Assembly (NCBI GenBank): GCA_963971425.1
Contig: OZ020517.1
Coordinates: forward strand, 17,636,904 to 17,700,903
Direction: 5' to 3'
Length of the DNA stretch: 64,000 nt
Source of the DNA: Bryoerythrophyllum caledonicum
Taxonomy: Eukaryota > Streptophyta > Bryopsida > Pottiales > Pottiaceae
Shown here piece by piece: positions 1 to 10,134 of the stretch. Both the position numbers and the translations under genes were made by a program. Position 1 is the stretch's first letter; every line of letters starts with the position of its first letter. The notes beneath the pieces are model-generated. The model made no database searches and was not told the DNA's origin. It saw nothing but the letters and a program-made list of their open reading frames with translations.

Positions 1-1657
1 CCCAAGCAAAGCAGACAATATATGTATCACAATACATACAATTGGCCACCAACACTACTGCCAAAAATTGAATTCAACACCCAAAGCAACAACAACATTC
101 ACAAGCCATCATCGCCACTTGAGGTAAGTACCGACTTTACCTTTCTCTATTACTGTAGATATGAATAGATCTTAGGAAAACATACCTATCAGTATCTTCT
201 TTTTACTATTGGTATCCTTTAAACCTAGAAAATAGATACACACACCTAGATCCATAGCTCTTGTCTCTAGCACAAGTAAGTTTAAACTCAGATTTAGAAT
301 TACTTTCCGCACCACGCGGAAGCGCTTCCCAAATTGGTGCAAGAAAAACCGAGGTTCTAACGCCTATAGAGTACAACCCTCAAAAGCTCCACATAGTCAA
401 GACACCAACATCAAACATCACACACAACACGGTCAAGAAAGAAATTGTTACATATATCATAGCAGGACATGCCAAAACTATATAGCAACAGACAACAACT
501 ACAACGCTGAAGCAGGCCGATACTGCACCAACAGATTACGTAGAGACAACATGAACACATGTCCGCCTCACACCAATCTACATCACATCCAGGTACACAT
601 CCTTCACTCCTTGCAATTCCGATTCAATTACAAGACCTCCAGTTTGCTAGCTTGCACTACTTTCTGTCCAAATATAAGATGTGACCGAGGCAGAAAATAC
701 TAGCTTTCAGAACATATACACCACAACAGCGCCTAATAGTACTTAGACAAGAGGCACACCTAGAAAGATTTCAACAAGAGGAGTCCCAACAAACACAAAG
801 ACGGCAACGCAAAAGGATCAAAATACATCACGGAAGAGACACACAGAGTAGTAAGACGAGATGCAACAACGCGACCAAAAACCCTAGTTTCCACGTATGT
901 GAACCTCATTGGAAGGTCCACACCCTTAGATTAACCATAGATGCCCAGTCAATATCTACAAGTAGACACTATCCGAGAAATCAAATGATAGCGGCACGAC
1001 AGATTGCACTCACCGCTCCAATACCTCATGAACAAACCACACTTAAAGCTCCTTTCCAGGCAGCCTTCTAGAACCCAGAGACAATTTCAACGCGACCAAC
1101 AACGACGCCACCCCAAGCGACATCAGACCGAGCCAACCTCGACGCGACCCGAGCAACATGAAACCAACGTCGACACCACAGACGTTTCAGACCGAGCCAA
1201 CAACAAAAATCTTCAACAAACGATCATCAAAGAGCAGCTCTCAAGGATCCACACAAAGAAGCACGCAACCACGCCCACAAGAAGAAACAAGATCCATACG
1301 ACGGCATCTGAAGAAAGCGCCCCTCTCATCAAAGCCCGCACGAATAGAAGAGCGGAAGGAGCCCACAAGAACAACAAACTAGAAAGAGCCTCGTAAGTAA
1401 CAATCCGAGGGACGAAGGAGAAGACAAAAGCCCAACTCGTGGACATCATGCTCTTGGCTGTGCCAACCTAACTCCACTAGTGCCCAACGGCTACCTCCCC
1501 CTACCACCACTAGCATCGGCCCCGCCAACAATAATTAACTCATCATGTCAACGACAATTCCTAGTCAATCTCCCTCACTGCTGACCAGCATGGTAGGAAG
1601 TTCCAAGCAAATCTTCTCCAACAGTTTCGACACATAGGGCCTAGATGAGAGCCCTAT
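1..1657. other. Unassigned A/C-rich stretch, possibly old retroelement leader
   Basis: No gene is recognised. The two plus-strand ORFs near 1004-1396 are low-complexity (rich in T, R, Q, K, S) and have no recognisable domain. Two short motifs recur in element A further right: ACTTGAGGTAAGT (about 118-130; also about 6543-6555 in the element A leader) and CACGCGGAAGCGCT (313-326; also 5710-5723 and 9415-9428 in the element A LTRs). This hints, weakly, that the stretch is an old piece of a related gypsy-type LTR/leader. Confidence 0.25.
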
Positions 1658-1903
1658 TTGGACTTACAGCAAAAGAACCTCAAGAAAAGTGCGGAAGAGA
1701 CCAGCAGCCACAAAAAGAGCAAGGTCTTGCCCAAACAAAAAGGTAAGTTATTTCTAGAACCAGAATTTTTGGAGTTTAAGTATTGGATGGATTTCCAAGC
1801 CATGAAGGCCTTGGCGATAGAAGAAGGTGCCAAAGAACTATACAGTGGAGAATCCGTAGAAGACATGGTTACACAAGGCATGAAGGTGGAGGAAACCATG
1901 TAA
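1658..1903 (+). CDS. Unrecognised ORF, lysine/glutamate-rich, 81 aa
   Basis: A short plus-strand ORF with a lysine-rich N-terminal part and a more ordinary second half (ending near the motif MVTQGMKVEET). I do not recognise a family. It is followed within about 200 bases by two more plus-strand ORFs of similar base composition (2110-2472 and 2438-2833), so the three may be parts of one old coding region, perhaps of a retroelement. There is no splice or promoter evidence. Confidence 0.2.
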   Translation: MDLQQKNLKKSAEETSSHKKSKVLPKQKGKLFLEPEFLEFKYWMDFQAMKALAIEEGAKELYSGESVEDMVTQGMKVEETM

Positions 1904-2109
1904 GTTTGCAACCCAAGGATGGCCTTTCCTTGAATCCTCCAAGTACTTTATCCCATGTCATGGAATGAAATTAAAGGCCAACATTTCAACATCACCTAAG
2001 TACCTTTCAACATCAAAACAAGTGAGAATTCTGGCCTCTCCCTTGATTTCCATATTGCTATCTTTTTAAAACTCCTAAAACCCCACTTATACATGATGAA
2101 GTAAAAAAG

Positions 2110-2472
2110 ATGGTTGAAGCAAGGCTTAAAAAGATGGACATTTTACTAAGAGTAGACCTTATAGACCCAATTTCCATTCAATGCTCAAGCATTAAACATG
2201 GAAAAATTAAGGGGATTTGGGCGGAGAGCATTAAATTGCACCTTGTGAAATCGGAGATTGATAGTTTAATGCTACTCAAGGGCATTAGGCTCTTCATTCT
2301 AACAATTGATGGTGAGTGTATAGTTGGAAAAGTGTGTAAGTCCTATCATGGCATTGCCAAAGGTTCTAACCTTTCTATGAAGATCAAGTGCGAGACTTTG
2401 GTGGGAATCTCCGCCCAAGTACTCTTCAAGGAAGTACTTGGAAATAGCTTTCACTGTGGACATAAATTTTAA
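2110..2472 (+). CDS. Unrecognised ORF, 120 aa
   Basis: The ORF has a plausible soluble, mixed alpha/beta composition (motifs such as LLRVDLIDPISIQ and LFILTIDGECIVGKV) and starts at an ATG. I recognise no family. Its 3' end overlaps the next ORF (2438-2833), which is in another frame and has a similar composition. That looks like one older coding sequence whose frame has shifted, or two exons. It lies directly upstream of the antisense CACTA relic. Confidence 0.3.
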   Translation: MVEARLKKMDILLRVDLIDPISIQCSSIKHGKIKGIWAESIKLHLVKSEIDSLMLLKGIRLFILTIDGECIVGKVCKSYHGIAKGSNLSMKIKCETLVGISAQVLFKEVLGNSFHCGHKF

Positions 2473-2833
2473 GATTTTGGGGGTTCAAAAGGTGGTTGGA
2501 GAATCACTTGCCTTTATCGTCGCCACCACCCCTCAAGAAATGAAGAAAATGCTTGTGCACCACATCACCATGAGGAGTGAAGTCTTGCAAGCAAGACAAT
2601 TCCTTGACACCAAAGGACCAAAAGATATCATTGAAACCAAGGCTAGAAAGGATGCTTTGATACTCACTCTATCCCCTCTCCCTATCCGCTTAGATGCTTT
2701 GATACTCATCTATGTTTCGGGGTTATCTCCTTCTTCTTTTGAACTATACCCTTCTTCGACCACCACCTACTCTTCCAAGTCATACTCTTCAAAATTATTC
2801 CATAGAGATGATTCTCCTCTCTCTCTGGTTTGA
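2438..2833 (+). CDS. Unrecognised ORF, 131 aa, continues the previous one in another frame
   Basis: The first about 80 residues look protein-like (for example VVGESLAFIVATTPQEMKK). The last about 50 are Ser/Thr/Tyr/Pro-rich and partly encoded by a short repeat: GATGCTTTGATACTCA occurs twice, about 42 bases apart, near 2650-2710. No family is recognised. Its end abuts the minus-strand CACTA relic, so the tail may be read-through into foreign sequence. Confidence 0.22.
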   Translation: MEIAFTVDINFKILGVQKVVGESLAFIVATTPQEMKKMLVHHITMRSEVLQARQFLDTKGPKDIIETKARKDALILTLSPLPIRLDALILIYVSGLSPSSFELYPSSTTTYSSKSYSSKLFHRDDSPLSLV

Positions 2834-3410
2834 GTCTTGGTAAATTTATTTTTGTATACACGTGTCTTATGCACCTCAGAATCCACGACGATTTTCCAAT
2901 TGTCATGTATTTTAACATTCACCAAAAAAACCTAATTGCAATTATCTCGGTATACTAACGGTTCATGTCTTGGTATATGAAAGTTTATAAAGTCTTCTGC
3001 AAATACCGTGTTATAGCCACATTTGTCTTCAATCAATGTTGTACTACGTCAACAATTGATTTTGTTGTTTTTATACCGTTGTCTACTGATGAGGGTCTAT
3101 TTAACAGAGTCATAGTCTAGTTGGATGATGTTTTGTATTTGTCCTATGAACTCTACCTTCTCCAATAAGCCCATGTCAAAGATAGCGGATATATTCAAAT
3201 TTTGCGTTGTTTTTGCTAATGAGTCATGAGTTGCAACTCTGAAATGCCATCCTTTGCACCACATTCCAATATAAAACCGCGATTTTCTAGATGGTTCAGT
3301 AGTTATACCTAGAACCGTTTGTGTAATGTGACATTCTTCCATTGCCGACAATGTCGCTCGTCGCACCCAATGTCTGAACAATGGTAGATTTCTACTATTG
3401 AAATATGATG

Positions 3411-3456
3411 TTGAAACTGATGGATAATGTCTATTGAAACTGATGGATAATGTCAT
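3411..3456. repeat. 23-bp tandem duplication
   Basis: Two adjacent, almost identical 23-bp units beginning TTGAAACTGATGGATAATGT start at 3411 and 3434, inside the CACTA relic. Confidence 0.85.
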
Positions 3457-3474
3457 TCCAAATAGCACATTGCC

Positions 3475-3520
3475 TTGTAGCCTTTTAGCTCCAATATTTG
3501 TAGCCTTTTAGCTCCAATCT
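3475..3520. repeat. Second 23-bp tandem duplication
   Basis: Two adjacent units beginning TTGTAGCCTTTTAGCTCCAA start at 3475 and 3498. The sequence is unrelated to the previous duplication but the period is the same, 23 bp. Confidence 0.8.
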
Positions 3521-3941
3521 CTACAGGTGTACAGTACAATGTTAAATTCCTTTGCGTATATATATATTTTTAAATGAGATAACTTGTACACTGCAATTCA
3601 TACCTCATTTGTTTATGTGCCTGGAATAGCCACGGATAAAAAAACCATGAGTACGTTGTACCAATTGTGTATCTTCATCCCCACTATCTTGTCATCCTTA
3701 AAATTTTTAGCCATAGAAGAACCATAATTACTCTGGGTCTTCACTTGAGCAATAGTTTGTGTATGACTCTTAAATTCTGCCACAGTCCACACCCAAGGCG
3801 ACTTTTTATACTTATATATCATCTCACAGTCCTCATATGAGCTGTCATAGCCTTTGGATCCTATAAATTAGGCATTTTGCTATTGGCTTACAACTCTTTG
3901 CAAACTGAATCCCCATAAGTCTTAGACCCCTTTGCATTTGA

Positions 3942-3946
3942 CAATG
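3942..3946. repeat. 5' target-site duplication of element A (CAATG)
   Basis: CAATG directly precedes the first LTR base and is repeated directly after the second LTR (10130-10134). Confidence 0.85.
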
Positions 3947-3947
3947 T

Positions 3948-3969
3948 GTGAGCCGCAAAAACGGCTCAC
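3948..3969. other. Hairpin at the 5' tip of the element A LTR
   Basis: GTGAGCCG, a 6-base A-rich loop, then CGGCTCAC: a perfect 8-bp stem at the extreme LTR end. Confidence 0.7.
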
Positions 3970-4934
3970 GGTGATGAATGGACCTCACGTCGGATCCATT
4001 AAGGCTAATGAGTGGTGAAAATGGGTTATCCCATGGACTAGCTCGTGGTTTTTTGATTAAAATGGCCAAGTGGCCTTTCCCCTCACTAAAAGAGGAGCCA
4101 TTTATGGGCAATCGCGGAATTTATGTAGTTAGCCAAAAAGGAAGAAAAAAAAAAAGGGAATAAACCAGAAAAGAAAAGCAAAGAGAGAAGGGAAAAAAGA
4201 CAAAAGAAAATTAGAAAAGAATTAAAATGAGTAGTGGTGGAGAAGAATTTACCTCCTATCGAGTTGTAGACCGTATTCGGTCACGATGAAGAAATCACGA
4301 AACCAAAAAAATGGGAGAAGAAGAAGGAGGATGGTGAGGAGAAAAGAAAAAAGAATGGGGCGTTAAAAGCCCTTAAAAAATAGTCAAAAGGGTCCAAACT
4401 GAAGTGGAAAAGAATCCTCATCAATCACTAAGTAAATTAGGAATTACCCCAAGCAAGGGGAATTCAATTTAGGTAGGTTAAATTAGATTTTTGCACCTTT
4501 GAAAATTAGCTAATAGCTCACTTATTGAGATCATGCACACACATGTGGCATGGAGTCAAAGTTTAGATTTAGATATTCCTTGGTTGGTGGGACACCCACT
4601 TGTGTTAAATGCAAGGGTGGCTAGTGATATATTAGCTTTTTAGTTACTAGTTGTTTAGTGTGACCATTAATGTGCCCACCCAAAATGGCGGCTGTGAACG
4701 ACGAAGGGAACGACCTTAGGAACAAAGAAGGGAGCAAGGGCCTTGGGGTTACCCCCTTGGAGGGCGCTCATTCGAAGGGTGGGAGGTAGGAGTTAGAGAG
4801 GTGTGTGGTAGGAGCTAGAAAACCGAGAGAGGTGTGTGGAAGTGAGAGAGAGGTAGGGTTCCAGATTTCCCCCTCATGTGGGCTGGAATGTGATTCAATC
4901 GTTACCAAAGTTGAAGAGTAGTTAGATTAGAACG

Positions 4935-5560
4935 TTGGCTTTTCAACAAGCTCAAGAACGTGCGGATCGAAGCAGTGACGACAAAGAAACGGGCGGCGGA
5001 GCGAGGACGACCAGCTGGAGGATCGGTGGCGGATCTCATACGGCCTCAGGTTTTCCCTCGTCAGTAGCGGAGTTCTTGTCCAATCAAGCTAAGATTTTAG
5101 AACTAGTTAGATTAGAGCGTTGGCTTTCCAACATGATCAAGCACGTACGGATTGGAGCTGTGACGACGAAGATACAAGCTGCGGAGCGAGGACAACCAGC
5201 TGGAGGAGCGGCGGCGGATCTCACTTGGCCTCCTCAGATTTTCCCTCGTCAGTAGCGGAGTTCTTGTCCAATCGAGCTAAGATTTTAGGACTAGATAGAT
5301 TTGAGCGTTGGCTTTTCAACAAGATCAAGCACGTATGGATCGGAGCTGTGACGACGAAGATACGGGCGGCGGAGCAAGGACGACCAGCTGGAGGATCGGT
5401 GGCGGATCTCATACGGCCTCAGGTTTTCCCTCGTCCGTAGCGGAGTTCTTGTCCGATCAAGCTAAGAATTTAGGACTAGATAGATTAGAGCGTTGGCTTT
5501 TCAACAAGATCAAGAACGTACGGATCGGAGTTGTGACGACGAAGATACGGGCTGGGGAGT
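4935..5560. repeat. 188-bp tandem repeats in the 5' LTR
   Basis: Units begin with TTGGCTTT at 4935, 5120 and 5308, with a partial unit from 5496 (spacings 185, 188, 188). Two unit types alternate. Type A reads GGATCGGTGGCGGATCTCAT; type B reads GGAGCGGCGGCGGATCTCAC and has CTCCTCAG before the T-rich end. The order here is A-B-A. Apparent ORFs over the array overlap in several frames and follow the repeat, so I do not call them genes. Confidence 0.85.
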
Positions 5561-6427
5561 GAAGAGCACCAAGAAGAGGAGGACGACCACGAACACGGCA
5601 GAGGGTGAATTGAGCTAGATCAGGGAGCCTTCTTCCTCTCTCAATTGATTCATTATCTTCTTGATTGCATGTGGGGAAGGAACCCTAAATTTTCTAGTTA
5701 CAAAAAAATCACGCGGAAGCGCTGCCAAATTTTCACTAGGATTAGGGTTTGCTATCAACTCAACCAAACAATCGGTTTAATCTACAATAGTAAGTGAAGG
5801 CAGCTGGAGGCTCATGCATGGTATAGTGTTTGAGTAGGGCCACTTGTGTGAATGCATGTGGTATACAGGTGAATTGTGGTGCACGATTTTGAATAAACAT
5901 GTATGTTAAGTGTGCACTGTTGGTCGTTGGCTGTGAGTCCCGGATTGAGTCAACCGGTTAATTGAAGGCTGCCATCGTGTTAAGCAAGAAAAACTATTAA
6001 GAATACAAAAAACAAACGTAAAAAACGGAGTCATAATCACGAAGATAATGAAGAATTAAACTTTTAACATAAAAAGAGGAGTATGTCTGCTGGTTGCTGC
6101 TGTCAGGGTCGCACTTGGGCCTGGAATTGGTGGTTAAGGTGCTAATCAAGTTCACAAGGCGAAATTGAACCTAATGGAGCTTTAAAACATTGGAAACGGA
6201 GCTGTGAGGCGGAATTTACGCTTGTCTAAAGGTTGGATTCAACCTAAGGCTGAATTCAGCCATCACATCACTAATTATTAATGAACCCTCTTAAGTGACC
6301 ACGCCTTGGGTCATCGTGCTTGTATGAATGGTTAAGTATGTTTGCACAAGGGGCTGCATCCCATATGTAGGATCTTGTGTTCAAGATAAGCCACCCCATT
6401 AGGGGGCGGTTTATTTGGCTCACATTT

Positions 6428-6445
6428 TGGTGCGTCTGCCGGGAG
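6428..6445 (+). other. Element A primer-binding site
   Basis: TGGTGCGTCTGCCGGGAG lies three bases after the LTR end, the usual place and TGG start for a tRNA-complementary site. The exact tRNA was not assigned. Confidence 0.6.
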
Positions 6446-8032
6446 GAGGCTTGTTCATGGTTTGATTGTGCTAATTGTTCTATCGTTGGATGTAAGGTAC
6501 AAACGCAATTAGCCTTATGGCATATGGAGCAGCATAGGGCAACTTGAGGTAAGTGCCCAATTTACTCATGAATGGTTAAGTTATTGTTGGATGGTGAATG
6601 ACTTGTGAATGTTTGAAAGTATGGTGAGTGCATGGATGCCAAGTTGTGTTTAAAGGTGGGGGTCTAGAAGGGAGTGTGGAGTTCCCGACCCTCCAACCAC
6701 AAAACACCTTGTGTTGGGGGGATCCCATTCTAGGCTTGTGGCTTGAGTTGAGCAAGGGGCCTAGGGGTGAAAGGTTGAGGCCCTCCCACGGAAATCCACG
6801 AGGATTTCTAGTGAGCCCCTAGGTCGAAGGGGAAGGGTGCAAGTGCCCGGGTATGGGACAAGGGCGCCCCTTCCTTCCCCCCGCGCTTGACTAACCACCA
6901 AGGTAAGAACAACTTGGTGTAACTGGAATGGTTGAATAAAAAGTTGCAAGTTAACGCTATGTATGTGTGAATGAGCCACTTGGAGGGGAGTTGGAGTCGT
7001 GGACGCATCCAAGACGTAGGGGTGCTGTTTGGAAGGAGCGCTGCGTACGGTATGTGCACTACACCCTCTTTGTAGGACCACGAGTAGTAAATAGGACCAA
7101 CTTGGATGTGGTGACTACACTAGGGTTAGAAAACCCTGATTTCCCACTTGAGCCGTGTGGAACACTTGCCTTAGAACCGCTAGGTTTGGCCAACCATGAA
7201 ATTGCATACAACAAATCTTGTGCTAAGAAGTGGATTGGCTGGAGTTGCTTCAAGGTAAGTTATCCCCCTCTATAACATTGTATGTGACTTATTGGTTGGC
7301 CTTAGCATCGATAGAGTGCGATTAGGTCCACGGTCGACTTCAACTAATGGTGACAGGGTGGCTGGAGATGCATCGAGGTATGTCTTCTTCACAGTGATAA
7401 CATTGTATACACACCTTGTTGCATGCCGTCCCGTGATTGAGTCGTTTTCCTCCTAGTGGGTAACGCCTAGTTCAAGGTGGTAAAAGGTGGAAGGGGGGAT
7501 ACCAAAGATATCGAGGAACCCCACCTTTTATCAAATTGAGGTCTGGGTCAGCCCCACAGTAAGGATCTGTACCGTGTGGCGTCAGTTGGGGGACAACTTT
7601 CCAACGGGGTGATGCTCGTGGAGACATCCCTCAATTCGGTTAGCTTTTTGTCGTTTGCCCTTGGAGGGTAGTCCTTAATAGGATTCTTCGGCGGCTTCAT
7701 CGAGCTAAAACTCCACCACTAAAAATTGGGTCTTGGTCTTGGGTCAGTCCATCCTCGTGATAGAATTGGGAGTAGGAGTGTTGGAAACATCCACTCACCG
7801 ATCGAATTAGACCGTGCTTCGTGTAGTTTCACCCACGATCCTTAAACCTTGGATGGAAAATCTTTCGGGGGAACATGACCATCATCAACACACAACAAGA
7901 TCTTACTCTTAGACTTTAGAGTAGATCTCCCGTGCCACAAGGTCCCAAAAACCTTCCCTCACACCACCGTGGGAACCGGCGAGTGAAAGGAGTAGGTCTA
8001 GGGAACTCACTGAGGACACAGCGGAAGGATTC
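6446..8032 (+). other. Element A leader, no gene seen
   Basis: A transposon leader of about 1.6 kb with no convincing protein. It contains four splice-donor-like strings: GAGGTAAGTG (6546), AAGGTAAGA (about 6900), CAAGGTAAGT (7251) and GAGGTATGT (about 7375). A family that splices its leader could use them, but no pairing with acceptors is claimed. Confidence 0.4.
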
Positions 8033-8450
8033 TTGGAGGTTCAGCTAGAGGCTATCCCAGCTCCTCCCCTTCTTTTTTCCCTATCTTTCCTTATCCCTGC
8101 ATTTGATCCAGTGAACACCACCAACACCACTAGTCCACGAGGCAACACCTCAGCCCCTACCATGGCCTCTGGAAGGCCACCCCCGATTCGGCCTCCCATC
8201 AACCCCTTGGTTTACCAATTGTAGTACCCGAGGGCTTACAGGCGGCGCCTATGCCACCCAATTTGCCCACGTTTAGAGGAACTAGGGATGAAGACCCCTC
8301 CGCACATGTGGAACGGTTTCTAGAGCTCCTCACTACCTGTCTCATCACCAACACCGGATATTTCCTAGTGTGGTTCTCGTGTACCTTAAAGGATGCCGCT
8401 TACGAGTGGTATAGGAACCACCCCCCCAACACCTTCCAGGACAGGAATAG
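8033..8450 (+). mobile_element. Element A gag remnant
   Basis: A proline-rich N-terminal stretch (8033-8224) and a gag core (from 8251). The core motifs FRGTRDEDPSAHVERFLELL and LKDAAYEWYRNHPP match the retrotransposon gag domain of plant gypsy elements (family pattern F.G..DEDP..H...F and A..WY..L). Only the start of the protein remains. It is a fossil gag, not a host gene. Confidence 0.65.
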
Positions 8451-9245
8451 CTCAAGAACGTGCGGATCGAAGCTGTGACGACGAAGATACGAGCGGCGGA
8501 GCGAGGACGACCAGCTGGAGGATCGGTGGCGGATCTCATACGGCCTCAGGTTTTCCCTCGTCAATAGCGGAGTTCTTGTCCAATGAAGCTAAGATTTTAG
8601 GACTAGATAGATTAGAGCGTTGGCTTTCCAACAAGATCAAGAACGTACGGATCGGAGCTCTGACGACGAAGATACGAGCTGCGGAGCAAGGACGACCAGC
8701 TGGAGGAGCGGCGGCGGATCTCACTTGGCCTCCTCAGATTTTCCCTTGTCTGTCGCAGAGTTCTTGTCTAATCAAGCTAAGATTTGGGGACTAGATAGAT
8801 TAGAGCGTTGGCTTTCCAACAAGATCAAGCACGTACGGATCGGAGCTGTGACAACGAAGATACAAGCTGCGGAGCGAGGACGACCAGCTCGAGGAGCAGC
8901 GGCGGATCTCACTTGGCCTCCTCAGATTTTCCCTTGTCAGTCGCAGAGTTCTTGTCCAATCGAGCTAAGATTTTAGGACTAGATAGATTTGAGCGTTGGC
9001 TTTTCAACAAGATCAAGCACGTATGGATCGGAGCTGTGACGACGAAGATACGGGCGGCGGAGCAAGGACGACCAGCTGGAGGATCGGTGGCGGATCTCAT
9101 ACGGCCTCAGGTTTTCCCTCGTCCGTAGGGGAGTTCTTGTCCGATCAAGCTAAGAATTTAGGACTAGATAGATTAGAGCGTTGGCTTTTCAACAAGATCA
9201 AGAACGTACGGATCGGAGTTGTGACGACGAAGATACGGACTGGGG
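8451..9245. repeat. 188-bp tandem repeats in the 3' LTR
   Basis: Unit starts at 8620, 8808, 8996 and 9184 (spacing 188), plus an incomplete first unit. Unit types read A-B-B-A with a partial end, one B unit more than in the 5' LTR. Confidence 0.85.
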
Positions 9246-10129
9246 AGTGAAGAGCACCAAGAAGAGGAGGACGACCACAGCACAAGAACGACCACGAACA
9301 CGGCAGAGGGTGAATTGAGCTAGATCAGGGAGCCTTCTTCCTCTCTCAATTGATTCATTATCTTCTTGATTGCATGTGGGGAAGGAACCCTAAATTTTCT
9401 AGTTACAAAAAAATCACGCGGAAGCGCTGCCAAATTTTCACTAGGATTAGGGTTTGCTATCAACTCAACCAAACAATCGGTTTAATCTACAATAGTAAGT
9501 GAAGGCAGCTGGAGGCTCATGCATGGTATAGTGTTTGAGTAGGGCCACTTGTGTGAATGCATGTGGTATACAGGTGAATTGTGGTGCACGATTTTGAATA
9601 AACATGTATGTTAAGTGTGCACTGTTGGTCGTTGGCTGTGAGTCCCGGATTGAGTCAACCGGTTAATTGAAGGCTGCCATCGTGTTAAGCAAGAAAAACT
9701 ATTAAGAATACAAAAAACAAACGTAAAAAACGGAGTCATAATCACGAAGATAATGAAGAATTAAACTTTTAACATAAAAAGAGGAGTATGTCTGCTGGTT
9801 GCTGCTGTCAGGGTCGCACTTGGGCCTGGAATTGGTGGTTAAGGTGCTAATCAAGTTCACAAGGCGAAATTGAACCTAATGGAGCTTTAAAACATTGGAA
9901 ACGGAGCTGTGAGGCGGAATTTACGCTTGTCTAAAGGTTGGATTCAACCTAAGGCTGAATTCAGCCATCACATCACTAATTATTAATGAACCCTCTTAAG
10001 TGACCACGCCTTGGGTCATCGTGCTTGTATGAATGGTTAAGTATGTTTGCACAAGGGGCTGCATCCCATATGTAGGATCTTGTGTTCAAGATAAGCCACC
10101 CCATTAGGGGGCGGTTTATCTGGCTCTCA
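8451..10129 (+). repeat. Element A 3' LTR, partial
   Basis: From about 8451 the sequence matches the 5' LTR from its repeat array onward, up to a terminus one base different from GGCTCACA. The target duplication CAATG follows immediately. The 5' portion of this LTR is absent. Confidence 0.8.
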
Positions 10130-10134
10130 CAATG
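10130..10134. repeat. 3' target-site duplication of element A (CAATG)
   Basis: Exact copy of 3942-3946. Confidence 0.85.

Larger units (their letters stand above)
2832..3822 (-). pseudogene. CACTA (En/Spm, TNP2-type) transposase fragment, decayed
   Basis: Minus-strand reading frames match the C-terminal half of plant CACTA transposase proteins. At 3822-3613 a segment contains SNYGSSMAKN, DDKIVGMKIHNW and FLSVAIPGT, which is the DUF4218-like block (family pattern: YSSNISRCV, KLSGLKSHDCH, LLPVAIRG). At 3468-3097 a segment contains GWHFRVATHDSLAKTTQN and IGQIQNIIQLDYDSV, the start of a DUF4216-like domain. Its end (HEPLVYRDN, VFLVNVKIHDNWKIVV) is readable on the minus strand down to about 2885 in the same direction but past several stops. 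Most of the sequence normally lying between the two domains is missing and no intact ORF remains. The family call rests on remembered motifs. Confidence 0.7.
3947..6424 (+). repeat. Element A 5' LTR (about 2.48 kb)
   Basis: Bounded by the inverted ends TGTGAGCC and GGCTCACA. The first 23 bases fold into a hairpin (see 3948-3969). The middle carries the 188-bp repeats and the 3' part ends in a G-rich GGGGGCGGTTTAT stretch. The 3' part is duplicated in the second LTR. Confidence 0.85.
3947..10129 (+). mobile_element. Element A: shortened Ty3/gypsy LTR retrotransposon
   Basis: An LTR element flanked by CAATG. The 5' LTR begins TGTGAGCC and ends GGCTCACA. A primer-binding site follows, then a leader of about 1.6 kb, a short gag-like piece, and a partial second LTR. 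Gypsy identity rests on the gag motif around 8251-8430 (LPTFRGTRDEDPSAHVERF and AAYEWYRNHPP). No protease, RT or integrase is present, so the element is broken and could only move with help. About 750 bases of the two LTR 3' ends (5640-6415 and 9380-10122) look nearly identical by eye, so the insertion is recent. It sits beside the decayed CACTA relic. Confidence 0.85.

Noticed and set aside
3845-4111. Minus-strand ORF of 88 aa
   Set aside because: It crosses the junction between the CACTA flank and the element A LTR, so it is an accidental chimaera.
4935-5562. Three or four similar ORFs of 84-106 aa in the element A LTR (and again at 8393-9250)
   Set aside because: They follow the 188-bp repeat, occur in overlapping frames on both strands and have no domain; 188 is not a multiple of three.
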